Shown piece after piece: positions 1 through 6,909 of a DNA stretch of 23,409 nt. The notes below the pieces were generated by a model. The model saw nothing but the letters and a program-made list of their open reading frames with translations, had not been told where the DNA came from and searched no databases. This stretch comes from Porphyromonadaceae bacterium UBA7048 (GTDB lineage Bacteria; Bacteroidota; Bacteroidia; Bacteroidales; Muribaculaceae): assembly GCA_002493945.1 (NCBI GenBank), contig DLAL01000008.1, forward strand, positions 1-23,409, given 5' to 3'. Positions within the stretch are counted from its first letter, which is position 1. The number at the start of each line of letters is the position of its first letter. The translations under genes were made by a program, and so were the position numbers.

Positions 1-123
1 AACTTTTTTCAGAACGAGACAGAGCACCTCAATCCGCATCTCAATCGTTGTATTCGCAAAGCCATGGAAAAGACAGACAGTGGCTATTTATGGAATTTGG
101 GGATTATTGACAATTTTCAATAA
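1..123 (+). CDS. 3' end of an unidentified gene (partial)
   Basis: The first frame is open from the window edge to a TAA at 121-123 and encodes the last 40 residues of a protein. The composition is protein-like (many N, H, K, L; the end reads GYLWNLGIIDNFQ). The start lies outside the window. I do not recognise the family. A transposase C-terminus is conceivable because a direct repeat begins within the last codons, but nothing proves it. The gene converges on the minus-strand PUL operon. Its codons are more AT-rich than those of its neighbours. Confidence 0.4.
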   Translation, partial: NFFQNETEHLNPHLNRCIRKAMEKTDSGYLWNLGIIDNFQ

Positions 124-142
124 TAACATTTGGGGATTATTG
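95..142. repeat. 15-bp direct repeat (33-bp period) enclosing an inverted repeat
   Basis: ATTTGGGGATTATTG occurs at 95-109 and again, exactly, at 128-142. Between and overlapping the copies, ATTATTGA (103-110) and TCAATAAT (117-124) form a perfect 8-bp inverted repeat with a 6-nt spacer. The first copy lies in the last codons of the partial plus-strand gene and the second lies just past its stop. This may be a local duplication or the scar of a mobile element end; the sequence does not decide between them. Confidence 0.6.
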
Positions 143-174
143 CCGAACCAAATATCCGCAGGTTTTCTCAATGC

Positions 175-210
175 AAAAAGCGGAGAGCAGATGTCGGTCT
201 GCCTCCGCTT
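175..210 (-). terminator. Rho-independent terminator of the PUL operon
   Basis: AAGCGGAG (178-185) pairs perfectly with CTCCGCTT (203-210). Inside, GCAGA (187-191) pairs with TCTGC (198-202) around a 6-nt loop, with one bulged base. Read on the minus strand, the hairpin is followed directly by five U residues (from 175-179). It begins 24 bp after the stop codon of the last operon gene, as expected for the 3' end of the polycistronic message. Confidence 0.85.
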
Positions 211-234
211 TCGATGATTCGGTTAAATAAGAGA

Positions 235-2250
235 TTAATTTTTGCTGAAGAAGGTGTCCACACGGTCGGGGGAGAGCATCTGCCAGAGCGATGCCACGGT
301 CCAGCCGGGAGCGAAAATGTCGTTGTAGAAGCCTTTGCCGTTGCGGCCGTAGTCCCAGGTGGTGTGCTGGACCACTTCGGGGTAGTAGCCGGCGCGGCCG
401 ATGTCGAAGGTTCCGTCCTCGGTGGGCATGAGCTGGAGCATGGAGCCGGTGATGACGTGTGCGAACTCGCCGAAGCGCGGTTCGTCATACCACTTGCCGA
501 GTTTCTCGAGGATGGTGGCGAACTCGAAGATGAACACGTCGATGTGGTTGTTCTCGACGCTGACGTTGCCCCATCCGCGCGACTTGAATCCTACGTCGCC
601 GAGCATTTGACCCTGCGAGAAGGGCACGTCCCAGAGGTAGTACCACGAGAGGGTGAAGTAGGCGGCGCGGCGGCACATGTCCATGTAGTGCTCGCGTTCC
701 TTGCCTTTGGTGACGAATGTGAGGTAGTACATGGCCGTAGAGGCATAGAGGGCTGCTTCCTTGTCCTCGCAGTTGGCGTCGAGCGTGGACGAGAAGTAGT
801 CGGCTTTATTGATGATGTCGTTCTCGAGATACTTGGCGCTCAGACGGGCCGACTCGAGGTAGCGCTTGTCCTTGAAGTAGCGGTAGCCCATCACCAGCGG
901 CAGAGTGGCCGAGGGGGTGCTGCCTTTCGAGGCGTCGATGCTCTGATGCTTGCCGTCGTACTTGCGCGGGAAGCTGCCGTCTTCGTTCTGAAGGGCGAGC
1001 ATGCTGTCGAGGATGTGGCGCATGCGTGCGTCCCACTCGGGATGCCTGGCGCCGCGGCGGCGTTCGTAGTCGAGCCAGGTGAGTATGGCGTAGACGCCTT
1101 CCGACTGTCGGCGTATGCTCAGGAAGTTGTCGGCAGTGCCGTGCTCGAGGTTGCCTGCCTCGAAGAACCATCCTTCGGGAGTGAATCCGTGCTCAAGCAC
1201 GCTGGCGAGCACGTTCTCGCCTTTCTCTACGAGTGCCGTGTCGCCGGTCTGTCGGCCGTACTCGATGGCGTTGAAGGCGTTGAGGAGGACGCGTCCCACG
1301 AAGCCCACCTGATAGCCGCCGGTGCTGCGGCAGTCGTCGGTGCGGAGACCTTCGCCGGAGAAGTACTTCAGGTCATACTTGTCCACGTAGCTGCTGTGGA
1401 AGTATCGCGAGAGATGTTTCTTGGCCTCGTCGGCGCCCATCGTGCCTGCGACCTCGGAGGGGTGCAGGGTGTCGAAGGAGTAGTTCCACGTGTCGCTCAC
1501 AAAGGCGGAGTAGTCGGCGGCGTTGCCGGTGCGGACCTGCCAGCGCAGGGTCATGCTCTGACCGGCGCCGAGGCGCTCGAAAGCGCGGACGGGGTCGATG
1601 AGGGTCAGTTTGCGGATATAGCGGCGCGGCGCTTCCTTGTAGGGATAGCCGAAGGTGAGGGCCGACGAACCGCCGGCGTTGGCGAAGCCCGTGTAGCCTA
1701 CGGTGGTGTGGCCGGGCAGGATGATGTCGCCCGAGAGGTTCTGTACGGTGCAGTCGGTGTTGTCCGAGGCGTCGTGCAGCCGGAGCACGGTCATGTAGCT
1801 GCCGTCCTTGCCGATGGCGCCGGCCAGCGGGCTGCTCAGACGGTCCTCACGCACCTGCCAGCTGTCGCTGAGTCGTATAGAGGGAGCGTTCTCGGGCGAG
1901 CGGCTGTTCAGATGATACCAGAATCCGGGCATATAGAACTCGCTGTCGGAGTGCTTCATCGCCGTTTCGGTGTACTGCAGTCCGAGGTTGAAGTACACGG
2001 GACGGTCGGCGCTCAGAGTCACGGTGATGTCGGTCATGCCGTCGTCTGCGGCCTTGGCCGATCCGGTCACCGTCAGACCTTCCACGCCCTTGAGGCTGAT
2101 GCTGCCGTCGGGGGCTATGGTCAGGGCATGGGCGCAGGCGTGGGAGCCCGGTTTCTTGAGGGCGATTTCGCCCGAGAGAGTTCCGGCGGCCGCCGTCATG
2201 ATGGCGGCCGAGGCTATGAGAGATGTAGATAATGAGAGTATTCGCTTCAT
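235..2250 (-). CDS. Secreted (alpha/alpha)-toroid glycosidase-like protein
   Basis: This 671-residue protein has an N-terminal signal peptide (about residues 1-22, ending in AAAG). An N-terminal beta-rich region of about 230 residues is followed by a long alpha-helical region with features of (alpha/alpha)6-barrel enzymes: DSMLALQNEDGSFPRKYDG, ARLSAKYLEND, repeated aromatic/acidic helices, and WGNVSVENNHIDVFIFEFA near the C-terminus. Such toroids occur in GH127, GH88/105, GH154 and polysaccharide lyases, and I cannot assign one. It is the last gene of the operon, 40 bp after the GH2 gene, and is followed by a clear terminator. Its role is presumably release of a terminal sugar or uronic acid from the PUL substrate, probably in the periplasm. 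Catalytic residues are not identified. The start is chosen because it gives a clean signal peptide. Confidence 0.8.
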   Translation of the reverse strand: MKRILSLSTSLIASAAIMTAAAGTLSGEIALKKPGSHACAHALTIAPDGSISLKGVEGLTVTGSAKAADDGMTDITVTLSADRPVYFNLGLQYTETAMKHSDSEFYMPGFWYHLNSRSPENAPSIRLSDSWQVREDRLSSPLAGAIGKDGSYMTVLRLHDASDNTDCTVQNLSGDIILPGHTTVGYTGFANAGGSSALTFGYPYKEAPRRYIRKLTLIDPVRAFERLGAGQSMTLRWQVRTGNAADYSAFVSDTWNYSFDTLHPSEVAGTMGADEAKKHLSRYFHSSYVDKYDLKYFSGEGLRTDDCRSTGGYQVGFVGRVLLNAFNAIEYGRQTGDTALVEKGENVLASVLEHGFTPEGWFFEAGNLEHGTADNFLSIRRQSEGVYAILTWLDYERRRGARHPEWDARMRHILDSMLALQNEDGSFPRKYDGKHQSIDASKGSTPSATLPLVMGYRYFKDKRYLESARLSAKYLENDIINKADYFSSTLDANCEDKEAALYASTAMYYLTFVTKGKEREHYMDMCRRAAYFTLSWYYLWDVPFSQGQMLGDVGFKSRGWGNVSVENNHIDVFIFEFATILEKLGKWYDEPRFGEFAHVITGSMLQLMPTEDGTFDIGRAGYYPEVVQHTTWDYGRNGKGFYNDIFAPGWTVASLWQMLSPDRVDTFFSKN

Positions 2251-2290
2251 CTTATTGTCAGGAATCGTGTTCTTATGCTGTGTGAATCAT

Positions 2291-4120
2291 TTATCTGGCG
2301 GCGGCAGCCTTCTTCGACAGGCACTGTGTCAGCGCCTGATTGGCGGCACGTACACGCGGCTCGTCGATTTTGATGACTTTGCGGTCGTAGGTCATCAGGC
2401 CGTTCACTTCGACCTCCACGTCGGTGGTCTGAGTGTAGACTGCGGCGGTGAATCCCTGCTCGGCAAGGCGCAGCAGCTCGCGGGCATACTTCACATATTC
2501 GTCGGTCACCTCGCCGGGCGTCTTGAACTGTATGTATCCCCAGTTGCGGTCGGGCGTCCATATGTGGCCGTCGACCACCATGCCTATGCCGCCGTACTCA
2601 CCCAGGGCGTTGGCGCGCTGAGCGTCGTAGAGATACATGGCCGGGCCTGGATAGTTGTGCAGGTCGAGGATGTCGCCGCAGGTGTAGAAGTTGCCGCCGC
2701 TGGCCGGATTGACCAGACGCGAGGGGTCGTACTGCTTGGTCCACTCTGCTATCTCGGGCGTCTTGAACTGTCCCCATGCCTCGTTGAAAGGTATCCATGT
2801 CGATATGCAGGGATAGTTGTAGAGGGCGTCCATGATTTCCTTCCACTCCTTGCGGTAGTTGGCCTCGCTCTCGGCGCTGCGGTGGTTCTCCGTGCCGTCA
2901 AAGTAGCGGTGGTTCTGCCACTCGGGACTGCGGTCGCCGCTGGGCATGTCCTGCCATACGATGATGCCGTTGCGGTCGCAGTAGGTGTACCACACGGCAG
3001 GCTCGACCTTGATGTGCTTGCGGATCATGTTGAAGCCCCAGTCCTTGGTCTTCTTCACGTCGTAGACCAGTGCGTCGTAGGACGGAGCGGTGTAGAGTCC
3101 GTCGGGCCACCAGCCCTGGTCGAGAGGTCCGAACTGGAAGAGGTCTTCGTTGTTCAGTTTCAGGCGCACGATGCCGCGGCTGTCGCGGCCTGTGGAGAAC
3201 TTGCGCATGGCGGCATAGCTCTTCACGCGGTCGGCCGTGCGGCCCTGAGCGTCGGCCACGGTGATGTCGAGGTCATAGAGTTTGGGGCTGTCGGGCGTCC
3301 ACAGTTCGGCGTCGGCCGGCATGCTGATGACAACCGGTTCGCCTGCAAGGCTCTTGCCCGAGGCTATCACCTTGCCGCCGTCGAGCACCTTCACCACGCT
3401 GATGCCGTCGGCGTTGGAGTCGATGCCCACGGTGAGGGTGTGCGCGTCGATGTCGGGGGTGATGCGCAGGCCCGCTATGTGCTGCTTCGCCACGGGTTCG
3501 AGCCATACGGTCTGCCATATGCCCGTGACGGGGGTGTACCATATGCCCTCCGGACGGTTCACCTGCTTGCCTCGCGGCTGGTAGCTTGCGTCGGTGGGGT
3601 CCCATACGCGCACTTCAAGCGTATTCTCTCCCTTGGCAGACAGGGCAGGGGTGATGTTGAGGCTGAAGGGAGTGAATCCGCCGGTGTGCGAGCCCACTTT
3701 CACGCCGTTCACCCACACGTCGGCCTTCCAGTCCACGGCGCCGAAGTTCAGCATCACGTCGCGGCCTTTCCACGACTTGGGTACGGTGAATGTACGGCTG
3801 TACCACAGCGCCTGACGGTCGCCTACGGTGCGTCCCACGCCAGATAGGCTCGACTCTGCGGCGAAGGGGACGAGAATCTCACCTTCGAACGCGTCGGGGC
3901 GCGCGGCTTTGGCGTCGGTGATGGCATACTGCCACAGTCCGTTGAGATTCTGCCATTCGGGTCGCTCCATGATAGGACGCGGATATTCAGGCAGGACATT
4001 TGATGTGTCGATGCTGTCGGCCCAGGCCGTGCGTATGCGGTCGCCGGCCGGAGACCAGGCCGAGGCGGCCATAGATGCCGCCATCAGGAGGGCGGCTGCT
4101 GTGAATATTCGCAGTTTCAT
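2291..4120 (-). CDS. Glycoside hydrolase family 2 (beta-galactosidase/glucuronidase-like)
   Basis: This 609-residue protein starts with a signal peptide (about residues 1-21). It has the three-domain minimal GH2 layout. The sugar-binding jelly roll runs from about 50 to 210 and includes WQNLNGLWQYAI, WYSRTF and WKADVWVNGVKVGSHTGGF. An immunoglobulin-like domain spans about 215-310. A TIM barrel runs from about 315 to the end. The acid/base is the N446-E447 pair in WIPFNEAWGQ, and the nucleophile is E508 in GEYGG. GH2 enzymes are retaining exo-glycosidases; at this length the family covers beta-galactosidases, alpha-L-arabinopyranosidases and others, so specificity is not called. It lies 22 bp downstream of the BNR-propeller gene in the same operon and probably acts in the periplasm on imported oligosaccharides. 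Confidence 0.92.
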   Translation of the reverse strand: MKLRIFTAAALLMAASMAASAWSPAGDRIRTAWADSIDTSNVLPEYPRPIMERPEWQNLNGLWQYAITDAKAARPDAFEGEILVPFAAESSLSGVGRTVGDRQALWYSRTFTVPKSWKGRDVMLNFGAVDWKADVWVNGVKVGSHTGGFTPFSLNITPALSAKGENTLEVRVWDPTDASYQPRGKQVNRPEGIWYTPVTGIWQTVWLEPVAKQHIAGLRITPDIDAHTLTVGIDSNADGISVVKVLDGGKVIASGKSLAGEPVVISMPADAELWTPDSPKLYDLDITVADAQGRTADRVKSYAAMRKFSTGRDSRGIVRLKLNNEDLFQFGPLDQGWWPDGLYTAPSYDALVYDVKKTKDWGFNMIRKHIKVEPAVWYTYCDRNGIIVWQDMPSGDRSPEWQNHRYFDGTENHRSAESEANYRKEWKEIMDALYNYPCISTWIPFNEAWGQFKTPEIAEWTKQYDPSRLVNPASGGNFYTCGDILDLHNYPGPAMYLYDAQRANALGEYGGIGMVVDGHIWTPDRNWGYIQFKTPGEVTDEYVKYARELLRLAEQGFTAAVYTQTTDVEVEVNGLMTYDRKVIKIDEPRVRAANQALTQCLSKKAAAAR

Positions 4121-4142
4121 ACAGTATAATGATTAGATGTAT

Positions 4143-6155
4143 TTACTTTTCGACGATTTTGCCTTCCATGACCATCACGTCGCTTTCGACACGTGTGCTG
4201 CCTTTGTACTGCGCTTTGGTGAAGAGGAGCCACACCGTGTCGTTGTCGTACAGGAAGAATGAGTTGTAGTATGCTCCGCATTCGGCGGGGAGGGCGGTGC
4301 CCGACAGAGGCACGCGCGAGTAGCGGAAATTGTGTCCTGTGTTGTCGGCCATGATGATCTGCGGACGGTTGGTCTGCCATACGCTGCCGGTCTGGTTGGT
4401 GTGCGCCATGATGATGAACTCGCCCGTGGGGAGCTGTATCATGTGAGGCGCTCCGGCTCCGCTGTTGAGCGACGTGCGCCAGCGGCGGTCGTCGTCCACG
4501 TTGTCCCAGTCGCCGGTCTCCCACTCCTGGTCGAGCCGGCGGAACTGCAGTGTCGGCGGCACGCCGCCATTGACGCTCTCCTCGACGAAGAGCACGCCCT
4601 TGTTGCCCTGCATCACCACTGATACGGGCATGCCGTCGCGTGCGCCGGGTTTGTAGCTGGCCCGCTTGTAGGTGGTCCATGTCTCGCCGTTGTCGGTGGA
4701 CCGGGTGCTCAGAATCTCCTGGAAGAGATTGTCGCGCTGGTTGTCCCACCAGTAGGCTTCCGACGACACGAGAAGCTCAATCTCGCCGTTGGGCAGCTGC
4801 ACCACCTGCGGCTCCCATGTGCGTCCGCGTCCCACGATGATTGGGTCGCCCCATGTCTCGCCGCCGTCCTTTGAGATGCAGGCGAGCACCTTGCTGTTGT
4901 CATTGCCTTCGGGATTGCCGTTGCCTACGACGGTGAGAATCACCCATCCGTTGGCGAGCTTGGTCATCTCGGGGTTGCATATGCGGTGATACTTGCAGCC
5001 GTGGAAAGCATTGTTGATGTTGTATATCTCCACGGGGTCGGTCCATGTGCGTCCGTTGTCGTAGCTCTTGCGCAGGTAGGAGTTCTGCCAGTGGTCGTTG
5101 GTGCCGCCGTGGTAGGTGAGGAGAATCTTGTTCTCGTCGATGCGGCACATGCGCGGATACTCCACCTGCTTTGTCTCCGGAGTGAGGCAGCGCAGGTCGG
5201 CCTTATTCCACTCCACTACGTGGCTGACGGGCTTGACGGTGTTGTCGACCTCGATTTTCGAGTAGTCCGACCATGTGGTGACGGTCTTCTCGATCTCCGT
5301 GACGTCGCCGTCGATACGGGCCTTGGCCACGGCTATGTAGGTGGTTCCGGGCTTGAGGCTGCGGATGATCTGCGAGCGGTATTTATTGTCGCCCAGACTC
5401 TCGACGTTGTACTGCTTGAGCGAGTTCCGGTCCTCTCCGAACCATATCTCGGGCTGTGCGTTTCCTCCCGGGAATCCGGGGATTGAGAAGGGTATCTGAA
5501 CCCTCGTCATCTCGATGAGCCAGTCCTCGCTGTCGAACTTGAGTCCGCCGATGGTGGTGGCTGCCTTGCCGGCGCCGTAGACTGTCGATCCGTCGGAGGT
5601 GATGAAGTAGGGGCGGATGGAGTACTGTGTGTCAGGCTGAAGTCCGGTGCAGTCCATCTCGAATACGCCGTCGGTCAGTTCGGGCAGACGGTCGCCTGCC
5701 TTGACGCGCGGCAGGATGGTGTAGGTGCGGCCTACTCCGTTGAGGGCGTACGTGAATCCGTACTCCACGACGTCGGCGCCGGTCAGTTCGCCCGGGCTGA
5801 CTTCAAGCAAGACATTGTACGGGCCGGCAGAGAGGACGGTAGAGTTGACGGTCACTGTGCGGATTTCGCGTTCGTCGGTGACAGGCGGACACGAGGGGTC
5901 GCCCTGGATGACGGCGCGGTAGAGCGAGGGGCCTGTCACCTTAACGGTGTACACGGGCGCTGTGGCTCCGTCGATGGTCTTCCACGTGGCGCCGTCGTCG
6001 GCTGATGTCTGCCAGGTCACGGTGCCGTAGTTGTCCGCGCCCCATCCGAGGTCGAGGGTCACGTTCTGATTGGCGCGCGCATAGCTCACGTGGCGTTCGG
6101 CGTGTGCCGGAAGGGCCGCCAGAAGAGCGAGAGCGAGTATATGATAGGGTTTCAT
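4143..6155 (-). CDS. Secreted BNR/Asp-box beta-propeller hydrolase (sialidase/GH93-like)
   Basis: This 670-residue protein carries a signal peptide (residues 1-19, ending AHA). Residues about 20-105 form an Ig-like module (SADDGATWKTI). About 106-300 hold one or two fibronectin III-like modules. About 305-670 is a sialidase-type propeller with three Asp-boxes: SYDNGRTW (364-371), SKDGGETW (428-435) and STDNGETW (486-493). The motif YPRM near residue 333 stands where sialidases carry their arginine (RIP-type) motif. WEPQVVQLPNGEIELLVSSE (447-466) resembles exo-arabinanase (GH93)-type propellers more than classical GH33, but this is recall, not a search. In context (GH43 and GH2 neighbours) an exo-acting role on an arabinose-containing glycan is plausible. 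The Asp-box fold is certain; substrate and family are not. Confidence 0.8.
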   Translation of the reverse strand: MKPYHILALALLAALPAHAERHVSYARANQNVTLDLGWGADNYGTVTWQTSADDGATWKTIDGATAPVYTVKVTGPSLYRAVIQGDPSCPPVTDEREIRTVTVNSTVLSAGPYNVLLEVSPGELTGADVVEYGFTYALNGVGRTYTILPRVKAGDRLPELTDGVFEMDCTGLQPDTQYSIRPYFITSDGSTVYGAGKAATTIGGLKFDSEDWLIEMTRVQIPFSIPGFPGGNAQPEIWFGEDRNSLKQYNVESLGDNKYRSQIIRSLKPGTTYIAVAKARIDGDVTEIEKTVTTWSDYSKIEVDNTVKPVSHVVEWNKADLRCLTPETKQVEYPRMCRIDENKILLTYHGGTNDHWQNSYLRKSYDNGRTWTDPVEIYNINNAFHGCKYHRICNPEMTKLANGWVILTVVGNGNPEGNDNSKVLACISKDGGETWGDPIIVGRGRTWEPQVVQLPNGEIELLVSSEAYWWDNQRDNLFQEILSTRSTDNGETWTTYKRASYKPGARDGMPVSVVMQGNKGVLFVEESVNGGVPPTLQFRRLDQEWETGDWDNVDDDRRWRTSLNSGAGAPHMIQLPTGEFIIMAHTNQTGSVWQTNRPQIIMADNTGHNFRYSRVPLSGTALPAECGAYYNSFFLYDNDTVWLLFTKAQYKGSTRVESDVMVMEGKIVEK

Positions 6156-6191
6156 TTGTCGGGATGTATGTTGTTCTGTCGTGCAGAGAAG

Positions 6192-6782
6192 TTATTTTCT
6201 GATTATTTTGGCCGCGGCTGAGCGTCCGGCGGCGTCTGTGACGGTCACGATGTACTGACCGTGTGCGAGAGCGGAGAGGTCGGCCTCGGCGATGGTGTCG
6301 CCCTGACGGTCGACGAGCATGCGCATGCGGCCCGACATGTCGGTCACGGCGAGCTGTACGCAGTCGATGCCGCGGATGGCTATGAGGCCGTCGGTAGGAT
6401 TGGGAGTGATGGAGAAGTCCGTGGCCGACACGCCGTCGATTCCGGCGGTCTGCACGTTGAACTGCACCGTCTGGAGGCAGTCGCAGGTGTCCTTCACATC
6501 AAGATAGTAGACGCCTCCGTGAGTGATGGCCAGCGTCGGCTCCGTGCCGAGCTGACTGCCTGCGGCATCGTACCAGCGGTAAGTGTAGTTCCCCGAGCCG
6601 CCGGCTATCACGAGGTCGCCGCCGAGGATGGCGCTGTCTGAGTCCGGGACCGATACGGTCACGTTGTTGGTCGAAACCTCGAAGATCGGATTCTGAGCCA
6701 CGTTCATCTTAACGACCGACTGTGCGGTGCATCCGCAGACTGCGGCTACAAGTGTGATGGCTGCTATTACGATTTTTTTCAT
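6192..6782 (-). CDS. Small Ig/PKD-like protein with T9SS type A sorting domain
   Basis: This 196-residue protein starts at the ATG giving MKKIVIAAITLVAAVCGC, a signal peptide; the frame stays open upstream but without a better start. Residues about 40-112 look like a PKD/SprB-type beta-sandwich (GGSGNYTYRWYDAAG, then GGVYYLDVKDTCDC). Residues about 122-196 match the Por_Secre_tail architecture: FSITPNPTDGLIAIRG, VTDMSGRMRMLVDRQ, LAHGQYIVTVTDAAG and a basic C-terminus. Such tails direct proteins through the type IX secretion system to the cell surface. It sits between the FG-GAP gene and the BNR hydrolase, with its own promoter-like box upstream. It has no catalytic motif; a glycan-binding or scaffolding role is inferred. 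Confidence 0.8.
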   Translation of the reverse strand: MKKIVIAAITLVAAVCGCTAQSVVKMNVAQNPIFEVSTNNVTVSVPDSDSAILGGDLVIAGGSGNYTYRWYDAAGSQLGTEPTLAITHGGVYYLDVKDTCDCLQTVQFNVQTAGIDGVSATDFSITPNPTDGLIAIRGIDCVQLAVTDMSGRMRMLVDRQGDTIAEADLSALAHGQYIVTVTDAAGRSAAAKIIRK

Positions 6783-6832
6783 GATCAGGTATGTTGTGCG
6801 GATGACTTTGCGTTTTTTCGTAGAATATGATG

Positions 6833-6840
6833 CAAATATA
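6833..6840 (-). promoter_or_regulatory. Possible internal promoter (-7 box TATATTTG)
   Basis: On the minus strand the sequence reads TATATTTG, matching the Bacteroidota -7 consensus TAnnTTTG, about 50 bp upstream of the start of the small T9SS-tailed gene. No TTTG-type -33 element lies at the usual spacing. It follows a strong hairpin, so it could restart transcription of the last four operon genes. Confidence 0.4.
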
Positions 6841-6856
6841 ATCAATTTTCGGATAT

Positions 6857-6896
6857 TTCCGGTAGCCGTCGCGGTCTGTCGCGGCGGCTACCGGAA
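6857..6896. other. Intra-operon hairpin, 17-bp stem
   Basis: Positions 6857-6873 pair with 6880-6896 around a 6-nt loop: 16 Watson-Crick pairs and one G-T wobble. The outer 12 bp are TTCCGGTAGCCG and its exact complement. It lies in the 127-bp gap between the FG-GAP gene and the small T9SS-tailed gene, by far the longest gap in the operon. There is no U-run after it on the minus strand, so it is not a canonical terminator. It may act as an mRNA-processing, stability or attenuation structure. Confidence 0.8.
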
Positions 6897-6909
6897 TAGG
6901 GTGCGGGGA

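Noticed and set aside
130..2232. A 700-codon open frame on the plus strand opposite the toroid gene
   Set aside because: It is rich in V, A, G, H and E without domains, lacks a signal peptide, and mirrors the GC-rich codons of the real minus-strand gene. The terminator on the minus strand supports that gene.
1970..3847. A 625-codon plus-strand frame over the GH2 gene
   Set aside because: It is an antisense shadow: the composition is low-complexity V/A/G/H and it overlaps two genes that have recognisable catalytic motifs.
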